Numbered from the stretch's first letter, positions 52,357 through 62,200 are shown. The stretch is DNA of 64,000 bases from Pontibacter sp. Tf4 (GCF_014212495.1 NZ_JACKZC010000012.1:1-64000), one strand, 5' to 3'. Numbers and translations are program-made. The notes: generated by a model not told the origin, from the letters alone.

Positions 52357-54456
52357 TTAGCTGATACGGCTCCAGTTTACAGTATTAGCGCTCAGCGACT
52401 GAATATGCCGGCGGATGTTCTGGTGTTCGGCGTGTTCGAGTTGCGGGTCTTGCTGGAGTATAGTTTGGGCAGCCGCACGCGCTTCCTGCAGGATTGGTGC
52501 ATCTTTGGCCAGGTCCGAGATCAGCAGATCGAGCACACCGCTTTGTTGTGTTCCCATCAGGTCGCCCGGGCCGCGTAGCTTCAGGTCTATGTCGGCAATC
52601 TCGAAACCATTGTTGGTGCGTACCATCGTTTCCAGGCGGGTTTTGCTGTCCTTGCTCAGCTTATAGCCCGTCATCAGGATACAGTAGCTTTGCTCGGCGC
52701 CACGGCCTACACGCCCGCGCAGCTGGTGCAACTGCGACAAACCAAAACGCTCCGCACTTTCAATGATCATCACCGAGGCATTTGGCACGTTTACGCCTAC
52801 CTCAATTACAGTTGTAGCCACCATGATCTGCGTTTCGTTTCGCACAAAGCGCTGCATTTCATAGTCCTTGTCCTGAGGTTTTAGTTTGCCATGCACCATA
52901 CTTACCTGGTACTCCGGAAAAGCACGCTTTACACTTTCATAGCCATCCATCAGGTCTTTATAGTTCTCCATCTGCTCCGATTCTTCAATCAGCGGGTACA
53001 CGATGTACACCTGACGGCCCAGCTTTATCTGGTCTCTTACAAACTGGAAAACCCGCAGACGGTGGCTGTCAAAACGATGTACGGTTACGATCTCTTTACG
53101 ACCGGCCGGCATCTCATCAATCACCGATACATCCAGGTCGCCATACAAGGTCATGGCCAGAGTGCGCGGAATAGGAGTGGCCGTCATTACCAACACGTGC
53201 GGAATAATGCGCGGATTTTTGCGCCATAGTTTGGAGCGCTGCTCTACACCAAAGCGGTGCTGCTCATCCACAATACACAAGCCCAGGTTATGGAACTGCA
53301 CCACATCTTCCAATAGGGCATGCGTACCTACGATCATCTTCATTTCGCCGGAGCGGAGCTGTTCGTGTATGGTTCTGCGCTCTTTGGTTTTGGTGGAGCC
53401 GGTAAGTTTGCCAATATTAATGCCCAGCCTGTCAGCAAACTCTTTCAGGCCGGTGTAGTGCTGCTCTGCCAATATCTCGGTCGGCGCCATCAGCACCGAT
53501 TGTGCCCCGTTATCGGCGGCTATCAGCATGGTGATGAAGGCAACTATAGTTTTGCCCGAGCCTACATCGCCCTGCAGCAGGCGGTTCATCTGCTTCCCTG
53601 AGGTCAAGTCCTTATGTATTTCTTTGATAACCCGCTTCTGTGCGCCAGTCAGGTCGAAGGTCATGTGGTTTTTGTAGAACTCCGTTACGGTGGGCACTTG
53701 GGTAAATATCTGCCCGGCCAGGTCGGCGCGGCGCACTACTTTCTGGCGCAACAGGCGCAACTGTATGTAAAAAAGCTCTTCAAACTTCAGCCTGAACTTG
53801 GCTGCATTGTATTTCTCCACCGACTCCGGAAAGTGAATGTTCACCAGCGCACTGCGCTTGTCTGTGAGGCGGTAACGATCGATCAGATCCGGCGAAAGGG
53901 TTTCCTGTATGTTAGGAGCCGCAATTTTCAGCAGTGTTTCGATGTATTTCGAGATCACTTTACTGTCGATGCGGTGGGCCTTTAATTTCTCGGTTGTGTT
54001 GTAAACCGGCTGCAGGAAAGCGGTCGTTTGTTTGGCTTCGCTTAGTTCCTCCAGTTCCGGGTGCGCCATACTGAATTTGCCGTTAAACTCGGTCGGCTTT
54101 CCGAAAACGATATAGTCGGTATGGTTCTTCAGGCTTTTCTCCATCCACTTCACCCCCTTAAACCATACCAGTTCCAGTTCGTCGCCGGCTTCGTCTACCA
54201 GGGTAGCAGCCAGGCGTTGCTTGCGGCCTTCGCCTAACAGTTGCTTGCCCCGCACACGACCGCGCACCTGTACATAGGGCATGCTTTCGTCGAGCTCGGC
54301 TACACGGTAAAACTGAGTGCGGTCTAAATACCGGAACGGGTAATGCTGGATCAGGTCGCCGTAGGTATACATGTTTAGCTCCTTCTGCAACAGCTCGGCG
54401 CGCTGCGGCCCAATCCCTTTCAGATACTCGATCTTGGTATGGAAGAAGTTGCTCAA
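52357..54456 (-). CDS. recG: ATP-dependent DNA helicase RecG
   Basis: A 699-residue RecG, which remodels stalled forks and Holliday junctions. An N-terminal wedge/OB domain (about 60-160) is followed by helicase motifs: GDVGSGKT (I), DEQHRFG (II, DEQH form typical of RecG), TATPIPRTL (III), and VIEVGVNVPNA with QLRGRVGRG (V-VI). Length is normal. A perfect AACTATAGTT (53542-53551) is read as Thr-Ile-Val just after the P-loop. Confidence 0.97.
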   Translation of the reverse strand: MSNFFHTKIEYLKGIGPQRAELLQKELNMYTYGDLIQHYPFRYLDRTQFYRVAELDESMPYVQVRGRVRGKQLLGEGRKQRLAATLVDEAGDELELVWFKGVKWMEKSLKNHTDYIVFGKPTEFNGKFSMAHPELEELSEAKQTTAFLQPVYNTTEKLKAHRIDSKVISKYIETLLKIAAPNIQETLSPDLIDRYRLTDKRSALVNIHFPESVEKYNAAKFRLKFEELFYIQLRLLRQKVVRRADLAGQIFTQVPTVTEFYKNHMTFDLTGAQKRVIKEIHKDLTSGKQMNRLLQGDVGSGKTIVAFITMLIAADNGAQSVLMAPTEILAEQHYTGLKEFADRLGINIGKLTGSTKTKERRTIHEQLRSGEMKMIVGTHALLEDVVQFHNLGLCIVDEQHRFGVEQRSKLWRKNPRIIPHVLVMTATPIPRTLAMTLYGDLDVSVIDEMPAGRKEIVTVHRFDSHRLRVFQFVRDQIKLGRQVYIVYPLIEESEQMENYKDLMDGYESVKRAFPEYQVSMVHGKLKPQDKDYEMQRFVRNETQIMVATTVIEVGVNVPNASVMIIESAERFGLSQLHQLRGRVGRGAEQSYCILMTGYKLSKDSKTRLETMVRTNNGFEIADIDLKLRGPGDLMGTQQSGVLDLLISDLAKDAPILQEARAAAQTILQQDPQLEHAEHQNIRRHIQSLSANTVNWSRIS

Positions 54457-54578
54457 AACCTATGGGGTGAATTATGAATTAGGAATTAAGAATTATGAAT
54501 GAGATAAAGATACTGAAATTGTCTGAATCAGGATTTGTGGGATTTATTGATTAGCAGGATCCGAAAATATAGGTTCTT

Positions 54579-55106
54579 CTATAGATCGAAGTCAAAGAAG
54601 TAAGCTTTCAGGTTGTCGTGATCGTACCAAAAGTATTTATGGTGTTGGTTTCCATCTGTCCAGCTATATTTCTGGAGCTTACTTATCCGTTCCTTATCCC
54701 ACCATTTGAAATCATCTTGTAAGTAAAATCCATTATCAGTATTTAAAGTATCGATGGTTAAGCCATGAATTGCTATGATTTTATCGGAAGTTGTAGCACT
54801 GCAGGTAAACGAAAACATATAGTCTGTATCTATACCAATAGCGTCATCGAAGCAGTAAATGTCTTTAATATCCGAAGTAAGTTCAGCTTTGATAAAGTCT
54901 TTAAAACGCTGTTTATTATTTTTAGTATCAGGTTTGTTGTAATCAAAAGGTGGGAAAAACTTACTTGTTATTCTCTTGTCTACTTCAGATTTAACTTTCT
55001 CTATAACTTCAATATTTATTTTTTTGCTTTCGTGGTAGAGTTCTTCACAGGAAACTATAGTTATAGTCACAATAAAGAAAATTAATGATCTACCAAATCT
55101 CTTCAT
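54579..55106 (-). CDS. Low-GC hypothetical lipoprotein
   Basis: A 175-residue protein with a lipoprotein signal (MKRFGRSLIFFIVTITIVSC, Cys20) and a mature part rich in Lys, Asp, Phe and Tyr. The base composition is markedly more AT-rich than the surrounding genes, which suggests recent gain. Family unknown. A perfect AACTATAGTT (55053-55062) lies in the signal-peptide codons, so the motif is present even here. Confidence 0.65.
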   Translation of the reverse strand: MKRFGRSLIFFIVTITIVSCEELYHESKKINIEVIEKVKSEVDKRITSKFFPPFDYNKPDTKNNKQRFKDFIKAELTSDIKDIYCFDDAIGIDTDYMFSFTCSATTSDKIIAIHGLTIDTLNTDNGFYLQDDFKWWDKERISKLQKYSWTDGNQHHKYFWYDHDNLKAYFFDFDL

Positions 55107-55156
55107 CTATAAATAGAAGTTGTCTGTAGTTATACCTTCCGAAAATCAACCAACAA

Positions 55157-55777
55157 CTACTTCCCGTCCTGCCACTTCAGTGTGTTCAGCATGTGCACTA
55201 CGTCGCGTTTGATGAACTCGATAACGGGAGCAAGTGAGTCGTTTTGGGTGGCGGTTCTGAAGTAAAGCGCGCCGCGCAGGAAATGCTTAGTAGAGTCGGT
55301 AACGTAGAATTGGAACTGGCTGGGTACTTCGCCTTCCAGCTCAAAAACGGAAGCCATGTCGCCGGTTGGGGTCCGGATCTCGGTTTCTTCAATAGCGTAG
55401 GCCTTTATCTGGTGCTTGCCGGTTAGTTTGCGGGCATCTTCCACCATCTCGTTCAGTATTTTGTCGCTTCCCTGCAGGTCCTTGTAAGTCAGCTGCACAT
55501 CGGCGCCCATGGTTGGGTAAATAATGTGTATCCAGTGCGGCTGCGCGATCATCGAGGAGTCGGGGCGAACCTTGGCGTGGCTGGAGTACTCGAAACTATA
55601 GGGATGCTCCGGGTTAAGCTGCTGGTAGGTCTGGGCCGGAAGATCGATGCGGTTATAGCCTTTTGGTTTTGGGGTATACTCTGTTTCGCAGGAAACTATA
55701 GCCAGTGCCAGGGCAACCCACAGCCCTAATTGCAGGTTAGTCCACCTGGTGGTAACGCTTCTTTTTACTTCCGACAT
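55157..55777 (-). CDS. gldD: Gliding motility lipoprotein GldD
   Basis: A 206-residue lipoprotein with lipobox ALAIVSC (Cys30) and the GldD start [34 protein letters not shown]...[26 protein letters not shown] is also family-like. GldD is needed for gliding in Flavobacterium and found widely in Bacteroidota, including non-gliders. The upstream gldE on the same strand overlaps it by 41 nt. Confidence 0.93.
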   Translation of the reverse strand: MSEVKRSVTTRWTNLQLGLWVALALAIVSCETEYTPKPKGYNRIDLPAQTYQQLNPEHPYSFEYSSHAKVRPDSSMIAQPHWIHIIYPTMGADVQLTYKDLQGSDKILNEMVEDARKLTGKHQIKAYAIEETEIRTPTGDMASVFELEGEVPSQFQFYVTDSTKHFLRGALYFRTATQNDSLAPVIEFIKRDVVHMLNTLKWQDGK

Positions 55778-57101
55778 TTATTTTTACTCGTTTTACGCGT
55801 TTGCTGTCCGCAGATTCTATCGTGAAATGGAACCGGCCATAATCTATAGTTTCGCCCGGCTTTGGTATGCGTGAAAAAAGTGCCAGCATCAATCCTGCCA
55901 CCGATTCGCTTTCTCCTTTTACTTCATCAAAAGCATTAAAAGGCACTTCTGTAATTTTACAAAAGTCGTGCAGCGATGTCTTGGCATCAAATATAAAGGT
56001 ATTTTTATCTAACTGGGTATAGATGATCTCATCGTCTTCGTCAAACTCATCGTTTATCTCGCCTACGATCTCTTCTACAATATCTTCGAGGGTAAGCAGG
56101 CCGGTAGTGGCACCGTACTCGTTCAGTACTATGGCCATGTGCACGTGCTTGTCCTTAAAGTCTTCAAACAGATCGGCGATGCGTTTATTGTCCGGCACAA
56201 AGAAAGGCTCGCGCAAAAGTTCCTGCCATTTAAATTCCGGGCCTTTATCCAGATACGGCAGCAGGTCTTTTACGTACAGGATGCCCTCAATCTTGTCGGT
56301 ACTGTCAGTATAAACCGGCACGCGAGAGTAGCCCCACTTTGTTATTTCCGGCAGCAGTTCGGGCAATGTAAGCGTGCTCCGGAACGCGATGATATCAATA
56401 CGCGGGCGCATGATCTGCCTGACGCTGATAGAACCAAAGTTTACAACACCACGCAAAATGCGGCGCTCTTCCGGCGATGTTTCCTCATTGGTAAGGGCTA
56501 CATCCAGGCTATGCTTCAGTTCCTGCATGGTGTGGTTATAGCTTCTGGCACCGTATTTATTCTCTATCCAGCTACTGATGGCGGTTAACAGTTTTGCCAG
56601 CGGCTGTACCAACGGCCTGAGCGCAACTATAGCTGGTGCCGTGCGGCGGGCTATAGACAACGGCCTTTTGTTAGCATAAACTTTGGGCAGTACTTCCCCG
56701 AAAAACACGATGAAGAACGTAGCAAAAAGCATACAGCCCACCACCTCAGCTATAGTTAATGAGCCGAACAACAGCCAGGCAATGTAGGCAAACAGCGTAA
56801 TGATGCCTACATTAATGCCGTTGTTGATGATGAGGATATGGGTGAGCAGCTGCCGCGGGTCTTCGAGTAGCCGGGTAATCTGCTTATCAGCCGTATGGGT
56901 ACTGTGCTTCAGTTTTTCCAGCTGTGGCTCCTGCAACGAAAAAAAAGCTGCTTCCGCCCCTGAAGCAAGGGCAGAAAGCAGCAAAAGGATCATACAGCCA
57001 ACTATAGCTGCGATATATTCAATCCTGAGTAAAGCAGATGTGTTCTGTAAGAACTGCAGTAAACTATAACTCAGGGGGTCTCCAGGATCTAAACTTCCCA
57101 A
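55737..57101 (-). CDS. gldE: Gliding-associated protein GldE (CNNM/CBS transporter-associated family)
   Basis: A 454-residue membrane protein of the CorC/HlyC-like family. Several hydrophobic segments lie in the first 160 residues (a DUF21 domain), then a CBS pair ([13 protein letters not shown]... and [37 protein letters not shown]) and a C-terminal CorC/HlyC domain ending in KKRYHQVD. It is always next to gldD in Bacteroidota. A magnesium or other ion role is suggested by the family only. Confidence 0.92.
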   Translation of the reverse strand: MGSLDPGDPLSYSLLQFLQNTSALLRIEYIAAIVGCMILLLLSALASGAEAAFFSLQEPQLEKLKHSTHTADKQITRLLEDPRQLLTHILIINNGINVGIITLFAYIAWLLFGSLTIAEVVGCMLFATFFIVFFGEVLPKVYANKRPLSIARRTAPAIVALRPLVQPLAKLLTAISSWIENKYGARSYNHTMQELKHSLDVALTNEETSPEERRILRGVVNFGSISVRQIMRPRIDIIAFRSTLTLPELLPEITKWGYSRVPVYTDSTDKIEGILYVKDLLPYLDKGPEFKWQELLREPFFVPDNKRIADLFEDFKDKHVHMAIVLNEYGATTGLLTLEDIVEEIVGEINDEFDEDDEIIYTQLDKNTFIFDAKTSLHDFCKITEVPFNAFDEVKGESESVAGLMLALFSRIPKPGETIDYGRFHFTIESADSKRVKRVKINVGSKKKRYHQVD

Positions 57102-57127
57102 AATGCTCTGTTTTAATTAAACATAGG

Positions 57128-57589
57128 TTAGAACGGCAGGTCGTCCGGCTCGTCGTTCTGGGCAACGCCGGCTGCCGCAGGGGCTGCACCGCCGCTATAA
57201 GTACCGGCTGTAGAAGTGCTGCCACCATAGTTGCTGCCACCTTCTGCTTGTCCGCCTTCGCCACGGGTTAGCATGGTCATGTTATCGGCTACAATCTCGG
57301 TAGAGTAACGCTGGTTGCCTTCTTTATCCTGGTACTGGCTGGTTCTGATTTTGCCTTCGATAAAAACAGACTGCCCTTTTTTCAGGAACTTTTCGGCTAC
57401 TTCGGCCAGGCCACGCCACAGCACAATGTTATGCCATTCTGTTTTTTCTACGCGCTGTCCGTTTTTGTCTTTGTAAGACTCGGAGGTGGCCAGTGGGAAA
57501 CGGGCTACCGCTACACCACCTTCCAAATGACGTACTTCCGGGTCTTTGCCCAGGTTTCCGATCAGGATTACTTTGTTTACACTTGCCAT
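57128..57589 (-). CDS. ssb: Single-stranded DNA-binding protein
   Basis: A 153-residue SSB. The OB fold runs from about 1 to 105 ([46 protein letters not shown]), then a flexible Gly/Ala/Ser linker, and the C-terminal tip DEPDDLPF that binds partner proteins. It sits between gldE and mutY, a usual Bacteroidota order. Confidence 0.97.
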   Translation of the reverse strand: MASVNKVILIGNLGKDPEVRHLEGGVAVARFPLATSESYKDKNGQRVEKTEWHNIVLWRGLAEVAEKFLKKGQSVFIEGKIRTSQYQDKEGNQRYSTEIVADNMTMLTRGEGGQAEGGSNYGGSTSTAGTYSGGAAPAAAGVAQNDEPDDLPF

Positions 57590-57691
57590 GCTTTTAATGT
57601 TTAATAGTTAATTGATTTGGGCTACTCCGGCAACCAAGCCGGAGGCAATATGGCTTACTGAACTACAAATTTAGAGTTTATTTAGTTCAGT

Positions 57692-58780
57692 CTATAAATG
57701 TAATAAAATCTTTGCGTCTTTCAAATAGTTGCTGATCAAAACTGGCTTCGGAAGTTCATCTATTTTTTCGGGGTTGTATATAGCCAGCCGGGTTTCCTGT
57801 TCTACTTCATTCTTAAGCCTTTCGCTCAGTTGTATAAGGTAAAATTTAGCGGTTATTTTCTGATGGCTCAGCACGTGTTTATACTCCTTGCGAGGCCCGG
57901 AAAAATGATCTGCCGCCACAGGTATACCGGCTGCATTCAGTTCGGCCAGCAACGCATCGGCGTCTAAATGCTTGTCAGCACTCTCGTACAGGTAAAAATC
58001 GTATAGTCCCTGCCAGATGTCGCCTTCCAGCCGCTTGCGCATGTAATACCGGCCCTGCCACGCAAACACCAGGTAATGGAAATAACGTGGCCTTGCCGCT
58101 TTCGCCTTCGATTTTACCGGAAGTTCCTGCACCAGGCCATGCGTAAAGGCAAAACAGCTCTGTTGTAACGGGCAAAACAGGCAGTCGGGCATAACAGGCG
58201 TGCATTGTATGGCACCAAACTCCATAATGGCCTGGTTGTAGGTATCCGGTTCATCGGCGGGCACCAGTTTATCGGCCTGCTCCTGAAAAATTTTGCGCGA
58301 TGCCGGTGCTGCTATGTCATCTGAAATGCCAAACACACGGGAAAGCACCCGGAATACGTTACCATCCAGAACGGCTACCTGTTCTTTAAAAGCAAAAGCT
58401 GCTATAGCCGCCGCCGTGTAGCTGCCCACGCCTTTCAGTTTCAGTAGCTCGCTATAGTTGCCGGGGAAGTTGCCGCCGTATTCCTGCACAATCTGTTTGG
58501 CTGTGTGGTGCATGTTGCGTGCCCTCGAATAATAACCTAGGCCCTGCCATAGGCGCAGCACTTCGTCTTCGGGGGCAGCGGCCAGGTCCTGCACGGTAGG
58601 GTAGGCTTCGGTAAACTTATGGTAGTAGGGCAGCCCCTGGTTTACACGTGTTTGCTGCAGAATAACTTCTGAGAGCCAGATAAAATAAGGATCGGTGGTG
58701 GAGCGCCAGGGCAGATTTCTTTTGTGCCGGTGGTACCAGGTGATCAGAGTCTGTGAAAAGAAAGGTGTGTTTTCGGTCAT
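57692..58780 (-). CDS. mutY: A/G-specific adenine glycosylase
   Basis: A 362-residue MutY, which removes adenine opposite 8-oxoguanine. SEVILQQTRV holds the catalytic Glu, LKGVGSYTAAAIAAFAF the helix-hairpin-helix, and VAVLDGNVFRVLSR the catalytic Asp. The [4Fe-4S] ligands are CTPVMPDCLFCPLQQSC (C-x6-C-x2-C-x5-C). The C-terminal Nudix-like domain recognises 8-oxoG. It shares strand and neighbourhood with ssb. Confidence 0.97.
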   Translation of the reverse strand: MTENTPFFSQTLITWYHRHKRNLPWRSTTDPYFIWLSEVILQQTRVNQGLPYYHKFTEAYPTVQDLAAAPEDEVLRLWQGLGYYSRARNMHHTAKQIVQEYGGNFPGNYSELLKLKGVGSYTAAAIAAFAFKEQVAVLDGNVFRVLSRVFGISDDIAAPASRKIFQEQADKLVPADEPDTYNQAIMEFGAIQCTPVMPDCLFCPLQQSCFAFTHGLVQELPVKSKAKAARPRYFHYLVFAWQGRYYMRKRLEGDIWQGLYDFYLYESADKHLDADALLAELNAAGIPVAADHFSGPRKEYKHVLSHQKITAKFYLIQLSERLKNEVEQETRLAIYNPEKIDELPKPVLISNYLKDAKILLHL

Positions 58781-59093
58781 GAACGGTTGCTGCAGCTGCT
58801 GAAATAGAACTGTTAAAGTTATAGTTTTGTTCTCATTTCCGGGCGCTGCTGCGTGGCCGCAGGAAACAATGCCTGTGCCATCCGGTGCGGGTGTAATGGC
58901 TTTCCGGAAGGTGTAAACAGCTGAATAAGGGCGCTTAAGCAGCTATAAATTATACTTAATAATTTAAGCATAAAACTTTTACATCTCGAAAAGTAAAATT
59001 ACCTTTGTGCCCCGAAAATCACGAAGATGGTGCAATTATCGTCTTTTTGTATTAGAAAGTTAACATATTTTAAAATTCATAAAACTTAAGAAA
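58781..59093. promoter_or_regulatory. Divergent mutY-HU spacer
   Basis: A 313-bp spacer. The right half is AT-rich and carries TACCTTTG at 59000-59007 with TTTT 19 nt upstream (58977-58980), a near-consensus promoter for the HU gene with a leader of about 80 nt. The left half (58781-58930) is GC-rich and I see no clear element. Confidence 0.5.
59000..59007 (+). promoter_or_regulatory. Candidate promoter of the HU gene
   Basis: TACCTTTG matches TAnnTTTG; TTTT at 58977-58980 is 19 nt upstream and stands for the -33 TTTG box with one mismatch. Confidence 0.6.
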
Positions 59094-59399
59094 GTGACTA
59101 AAGCAGAAGTAATATCAGAGATTGCTGATAAAACAGGGATTGATAAGGCTGATGTACAATCAACGATTGAGGCTTTTTTCAAAGTAGTGAAAGACTCAAT
59201 GGCTGATGGCAACAACATCTACGTGAGAGGTTTTGGAAGCTTTGTAAATAAGAAGCGCGCGAAGAAAGTAGCCCGTAACATCTCTAAAAACACATCTATC
59301 ATCATCGACGAGCACTTTATCCCAAGCTTTAAGCCGTCTAAAACCTTCATCGCGAAGATCAAGAACAGCAAAAAGATCAAAGAACTGGCTCATTCCTAA
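59094..59399 (+). CDS. HU/IHF family DNA-binding protein
   Basis: A 101-residue HU-like nucleoid protein with GTG start. TKAEVISEIADKTGIDKADVQSTIEAFFKVVKDSM forms the helical base, and IYVRGFGSFVNKKRAKKVARNISKNTSIIIDEHFIPSFKPSKTF includes the DNA-binding arms. The arm tip lacks the usual RNPxT; it reads KNTS. A Lys-rich tail ends the protein. Confidence 0.93.
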   Translation: MTKAEVISEIADKTGIDKADVQSTIEAFFKVVKDSMADGNNIYVRGFGSFVNKKRAKKVARNISKNTSIIIDEHFIPSFKPSKTFIAKIKNSKKIKELAHS

Positions 59400-59407
59400 T
59401 TCTTTCG

Positions 59408-59415
59408 TATCTTTG
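59408..59415 (+). promoter_or_regulatory. Candidate -7 box for the TPR gene
   Basis: TATCTTTG matches TAnnTTTG, 48 nt before the ATG at 59464. It lies 8 nt after the HU stop. Confidence 0.5.
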
Positions 59416-59463
59416 CGGTCTGATTTCACAGATTGTTAAGTATCACCCTTTAGGATTTATATC

Positions 59464-60327
59464 ATGAATCGCAACCAGATTATATTAGTTATTGTGGCTA
59501 TTGCCCTGATAGCAGGCATCTTTTTATTGCCTAAAGTGGTTGTGAACGAAGGGGATAAAGACAATCTGGCCAAAACCGGAACTGAAAGCACCATGCCGGA
59601 AGGCCACTCGGCAGACGATGGCCACGGACATGGTGAAGAAGGCGCTGCTGCCGACCCGCACGCTACTGCCACACCGCAGCAGCTGATGGAACTGGCCACT
59701 GTAAGAAGCCGATACAACAAAGCGACCGACAACCAGCAGCGTACCTTGCTGGCTAACGAACTGGCCGAAGCGTACGCCACAGCCGGTAAGTATGACAGCG
59801 CTGGTTATTACTTTGAAACAGTTGCACAGGCCAGACCAGGCGAGCGCAACTATAGAAAAGCCGGCGACAGCTATTTTGAAGCCTTTACGTTTGCGGCAAC
59901 ACAGGAGCGTGCTGCCGAGCTGGGTGCCAAAGCGCGTGGTATGTATGAGCAGGTGCTAAAAAACAACCCTGCTGACCTGGATGCGAAAACCAACGTAGCC
60001 ATGACCTACATTGCGAGCTCAAGCCCGATGCAGGGAATCACGATGCTGCGCGAAGTGCTTGCTGCTGATCCGGATAACCAGAAAGCCCTTTTCAACCTGG
60101 GTATTCTTTCTATCCAGTCGCAGCAGTATGATAAGGCGGTTGGCCACTTCCGTAACCTGGTAAAAGCTAACCCGGAGCACGTGGAAGGCAACTTCTACCT
60201 GGCTGTATCGCTTGCTGAGACGGGGGAGAATGAAGAAGCAAAGGCCTTGTTTAACAAGGTAAAAACGATGAAAGATGACCCGGCGCTGGCGGCCTCAGTT
60301 GATGAGTACCTGGCCCGGCTTAAATAA
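59464..60327 (+). CDS. Membrane-anchored TPR protein
   Basis: A 287-residue protein with one N-terminal helix (IILVIVAIALIAGIFLLP, about 5-22), a His/Asp/Glu-rich linker (SADDGHGHGEEGAAADPHA, about 44-62) and four to five TPR units from about 95 to 280 (for example DNQKALFNLGILSIQSQQYDKAVGHFRNLVKANPEHVEGNFYLAV). It lies between HU and rng. Its partner is unknown. The His-rich linker could bind metal, which is inference. Confidence 0.85.
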   Translation: MNRNQIILVIVAIALIAGIFLLPKVVVNEGDKDNLAKTGTESTMPEGHSADDGHGHGEEGAAADPHATATPQQLMELATVRSRYNKATDNQQRTLLANELAEAYATAGKYDSAGYYFETVAQARPGERNYRKAGDSYFEAFTFAATQERAAELGAKARGMYEQVLKNNPADLDAKTNVAMTYIASSSPMQGITMLREVLAADPDNQKALFNLGILSIQSQQYDKAVGHFRNLVKANPEHVEGNFYLAVSLAETGENEEAKALFNKVKTMKDDPALAASVDEYLARLK

Positions 60328-60364
60328 AATTAAAGAAATTAGTTAACACATAAACTTCAAGACT

Positions 60365-60454
60365 ATGCCTTGCGGAAAAAAAAGAAAAAGACATAAGATC
60401 GCTACGCACAAAAGAAAGAAGCGCCTAAGAAAGAACAGACACAAGAAGAAGTAA
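60365..60454 (+). CDS. 29-residue basic ribosomal-type protein (AURKAIP1/COX24-like)
   Basis: A tiny gene starting MPCGKKRKRHKIATHK and ending KNRHKKK, with TAA at 60452-60454. About 18 of 29 residues are Lys, Arg or His. It matches the short proteins annotated in Bacteroidota as AURKAIP1/COX24 domain-containing, related to mitochondrial ribosomal protein mS38. It is too short for usual ORF calling. It lies 37 nt after the TPR gene, with a hairpin after it and rng downstream. Confidence 0.85.
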   Translation: MPCGKKRKRHKIATHKRKKRLRKNRHKKK

Positions 60455-60473
60455 TTTCTTCTGCGTTTCAGGG

Positions 60474-60504
60474 AGCCCACTTTGCTACCGCAATGTGGGC
60501 TTTG
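60474..60504 (+). terminator. Hairpin after the small basic gene
   Basis: AGCCCAC (60474-60480) pairs with GTGGGCT (60495-60501) around a 14-nt loop. The T-run is short (TTTGG), so it may only attenuate transcription into rng, whose start is at 60536. Confidence 0.55.
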
Positions 60505-60535
60505 GTCTATACATCCACCTAATCTTTGAGAGAAA

Positions 60536-62131
60536 TTGAGCAATGAACTAATCATCAATTCTACTCAGGATGGAGAGCGCATCGCTTTATTGCAGGACAA
60601 ACGGCTTGTGGAATTTCACCACGAGAAAAAAGATACCAATTACATAGTTGGCGATATCTTTTTAGGGACTGTAAAAAAAGTAATGCCAGGCCTAAATGCT
60701 GCCTTTATTGATATCGGTTACCAGAAAGATGCTTTCCTGCATTACCATGATCTGGGGGCCAACATCAAAACGCTTAACAAATTTGTTAAGGTAGCACAGA
60801 CACAGAAGAACGCATCGCCTAAACTAAACCAGTTAAAATTTGAGCCGGAAATAGACAAGCTGGGCAAAATAGCTGACGTACTTAAAAAAGGACAGCAGCT
60901 GTTAGTGCAGATTGTAAAAGAACCTATTTCTACCAAAGGCCCACGCCTTTCCTGCGAAATATCACTTGCAGGGCGATACCTGGTACTCGTACCGTTCTCA
61001 AACACGGTAAGTGTATCTAAAAAGATCGTAAGTAAGGATGAGCGCACCCGTTTAAAGCGTCTGATCACCTCGATCAAGCCCGAAAACTTTGGTGTTATCA
61101 TTCGTACGGTGGCTGAAGGGCGTGATGTAGCAGAACTCGACAGAGACCTGCGCAATATGCTCACTAACTGGGAAGAGGGCTTTGTAACGCTTAAAACGGC
61201 GAAGCCATGCGATAAAGTAATAGGCGAGCTCGGACGTTCTTCTTCCATTTTGAGGGATTTGCTAAACGAAAGTTTTGACAGCATAGTAGTGGACGATGTC
61301 CAGCTTTATGACGAGATCAAAACATACATCGGCAGTATTGCACCGGATAAGTTAAAAATTCTGAAGCAGTACACCGGCAAAACCAAGACCTTTGAACACT
61401 ACCACATCGAGAAACAGCTGAAGGCTGCGTTCGGGAAAACAGTAACAATACCAGGGGGCGGTTACCTGGTAATTGAGCACACCGAAGCACTGCATGTAAT
61501 TGATGTAAACAGTGGGAATAAATCAAATACCGAAACCGATCAGGAGGCTACGGCTCTGAACGTAAACATGATGGCAGCCCGCGAAGTGGCCCGCCAGTTG
61601 CGCCTCCGGGATATAGGTGGTATCATAGTAGTAGACTTCATCGATATGAAGTCGCCGGAAAACCGCCAGAAAGTATACGAGGTTGTAAAAGAAGAACTGA
61701 AACGGGACCGGTCAAAGTCCACCGTTCTGCCAATCTCTAAATTCGGCCTGATGCAGATTACGCGTCAGCGGGTTAGGCCGGAGCAAAACATTGTAACCGG
61801 GGAAGTTTGCCCTACTTGCGGCGGCACCGGAAAAATATCAGCCAGTATTCTGGTTACTGATGAAATTGAAGCAGCTGTAGACGACCTGCTTGTAAGCCAC
61901 AACCAGAAGGGCCTGACCATATACCTGCACCCGTTCGTGTACGATTACTACACCAAGGGCATCGTATCGAAGCAGATGAAATGGTTCTTTAAGTACTTCA
62001 GGTGGGTGAGCTTGGTAAAAGATACTTCGCTGGGCATTACAGACTTTAAAGTGATGGATGACCGGGGCGAAGAGATCGAATTACGCACCGCTTTTGCAGA
62101 GGAAAGCGCAGTGCAGGAAAAAGAAGATTAA
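60536..62131 (+). CDS. rng: Ribonuclease E/G
   Basis: A 531-residue RNase E/G (CafA type), which processes rRNA and degrades mRNA. It starts at TTG 60536 (SNELIINSTQDGERIALLQDKRLVEFHHE). An S1 domain lies at about 35-130, the catalytic Mg-binding residues are in IDVNSG and DFIDM, and the Zn-link is CPTCGGTG near 423. No long C-terminal scaffold of RNase E is present. Its stop TAA merges with ACTATA. Confidence 0.95.
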   Translation: MSNELIINSTQDGERIALLQDKRLVEFHHEKKDTNYIVGDIFLGTVKKVMPGLNAAFIDIGYQKDAFLHYHDLGANIKTLNKFVKVAQTQKNASPKLNQLKFEPEIDKLGKIADVLKKGQQLLVQIVKEPISTKGPRLSCEISLAGRYLVLVPFSNTVSVSKKIVSKDERTRLKRLITSIKPENFGVIIRTVAEGRDVAELDRDLRNMLTNWEEGFVTLKTAKPCDKVIGELGRSSSILRDLLNESFDSIVVDDVQLYDEIKTYIGSIAPDKLKILKQYTGKTKTFEHYHIEKQLKAAFGKTVTIPGGGYLVIEHTEALHVIDVNSGNKSNTETDQEATALNVNMMAAREVARQLRLRDIGGIIVVDFIDMKSPENRQKVYEVVKEELKRDRSKSTVLPISKFGLMQITRQRVRPEQNIVTGEVCPTCGGTGKISASILVTDEIEAAVDDLLVSHNQKGLTIYLHPFVYDYYTKGIVSKQMKWFFKYFRWVSLVKDTSLGITDFKVMDDRGEEIELRTAFAEESAVQEKED

Positions 62132-62142
62132 ACTATAAATAG

Positions 62143-62179
62143 AAGAGCCGCTCCGGTGCAAACCAGAGCGGCTCTTTTG
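62143..62179. terminator. Terminator between rng and the convergent barrel gene
   Basis: AAGAGCCGCTC (62143-62153) pairs with GAGCGGCTCTT (62165-62175), followed by TTGTTT on one side. It lies between convergent stops and can serve both strands. Confidence 0.87.
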
Positions 62180-62200
62180 TTTAGCTATAGTTGCTATAGT

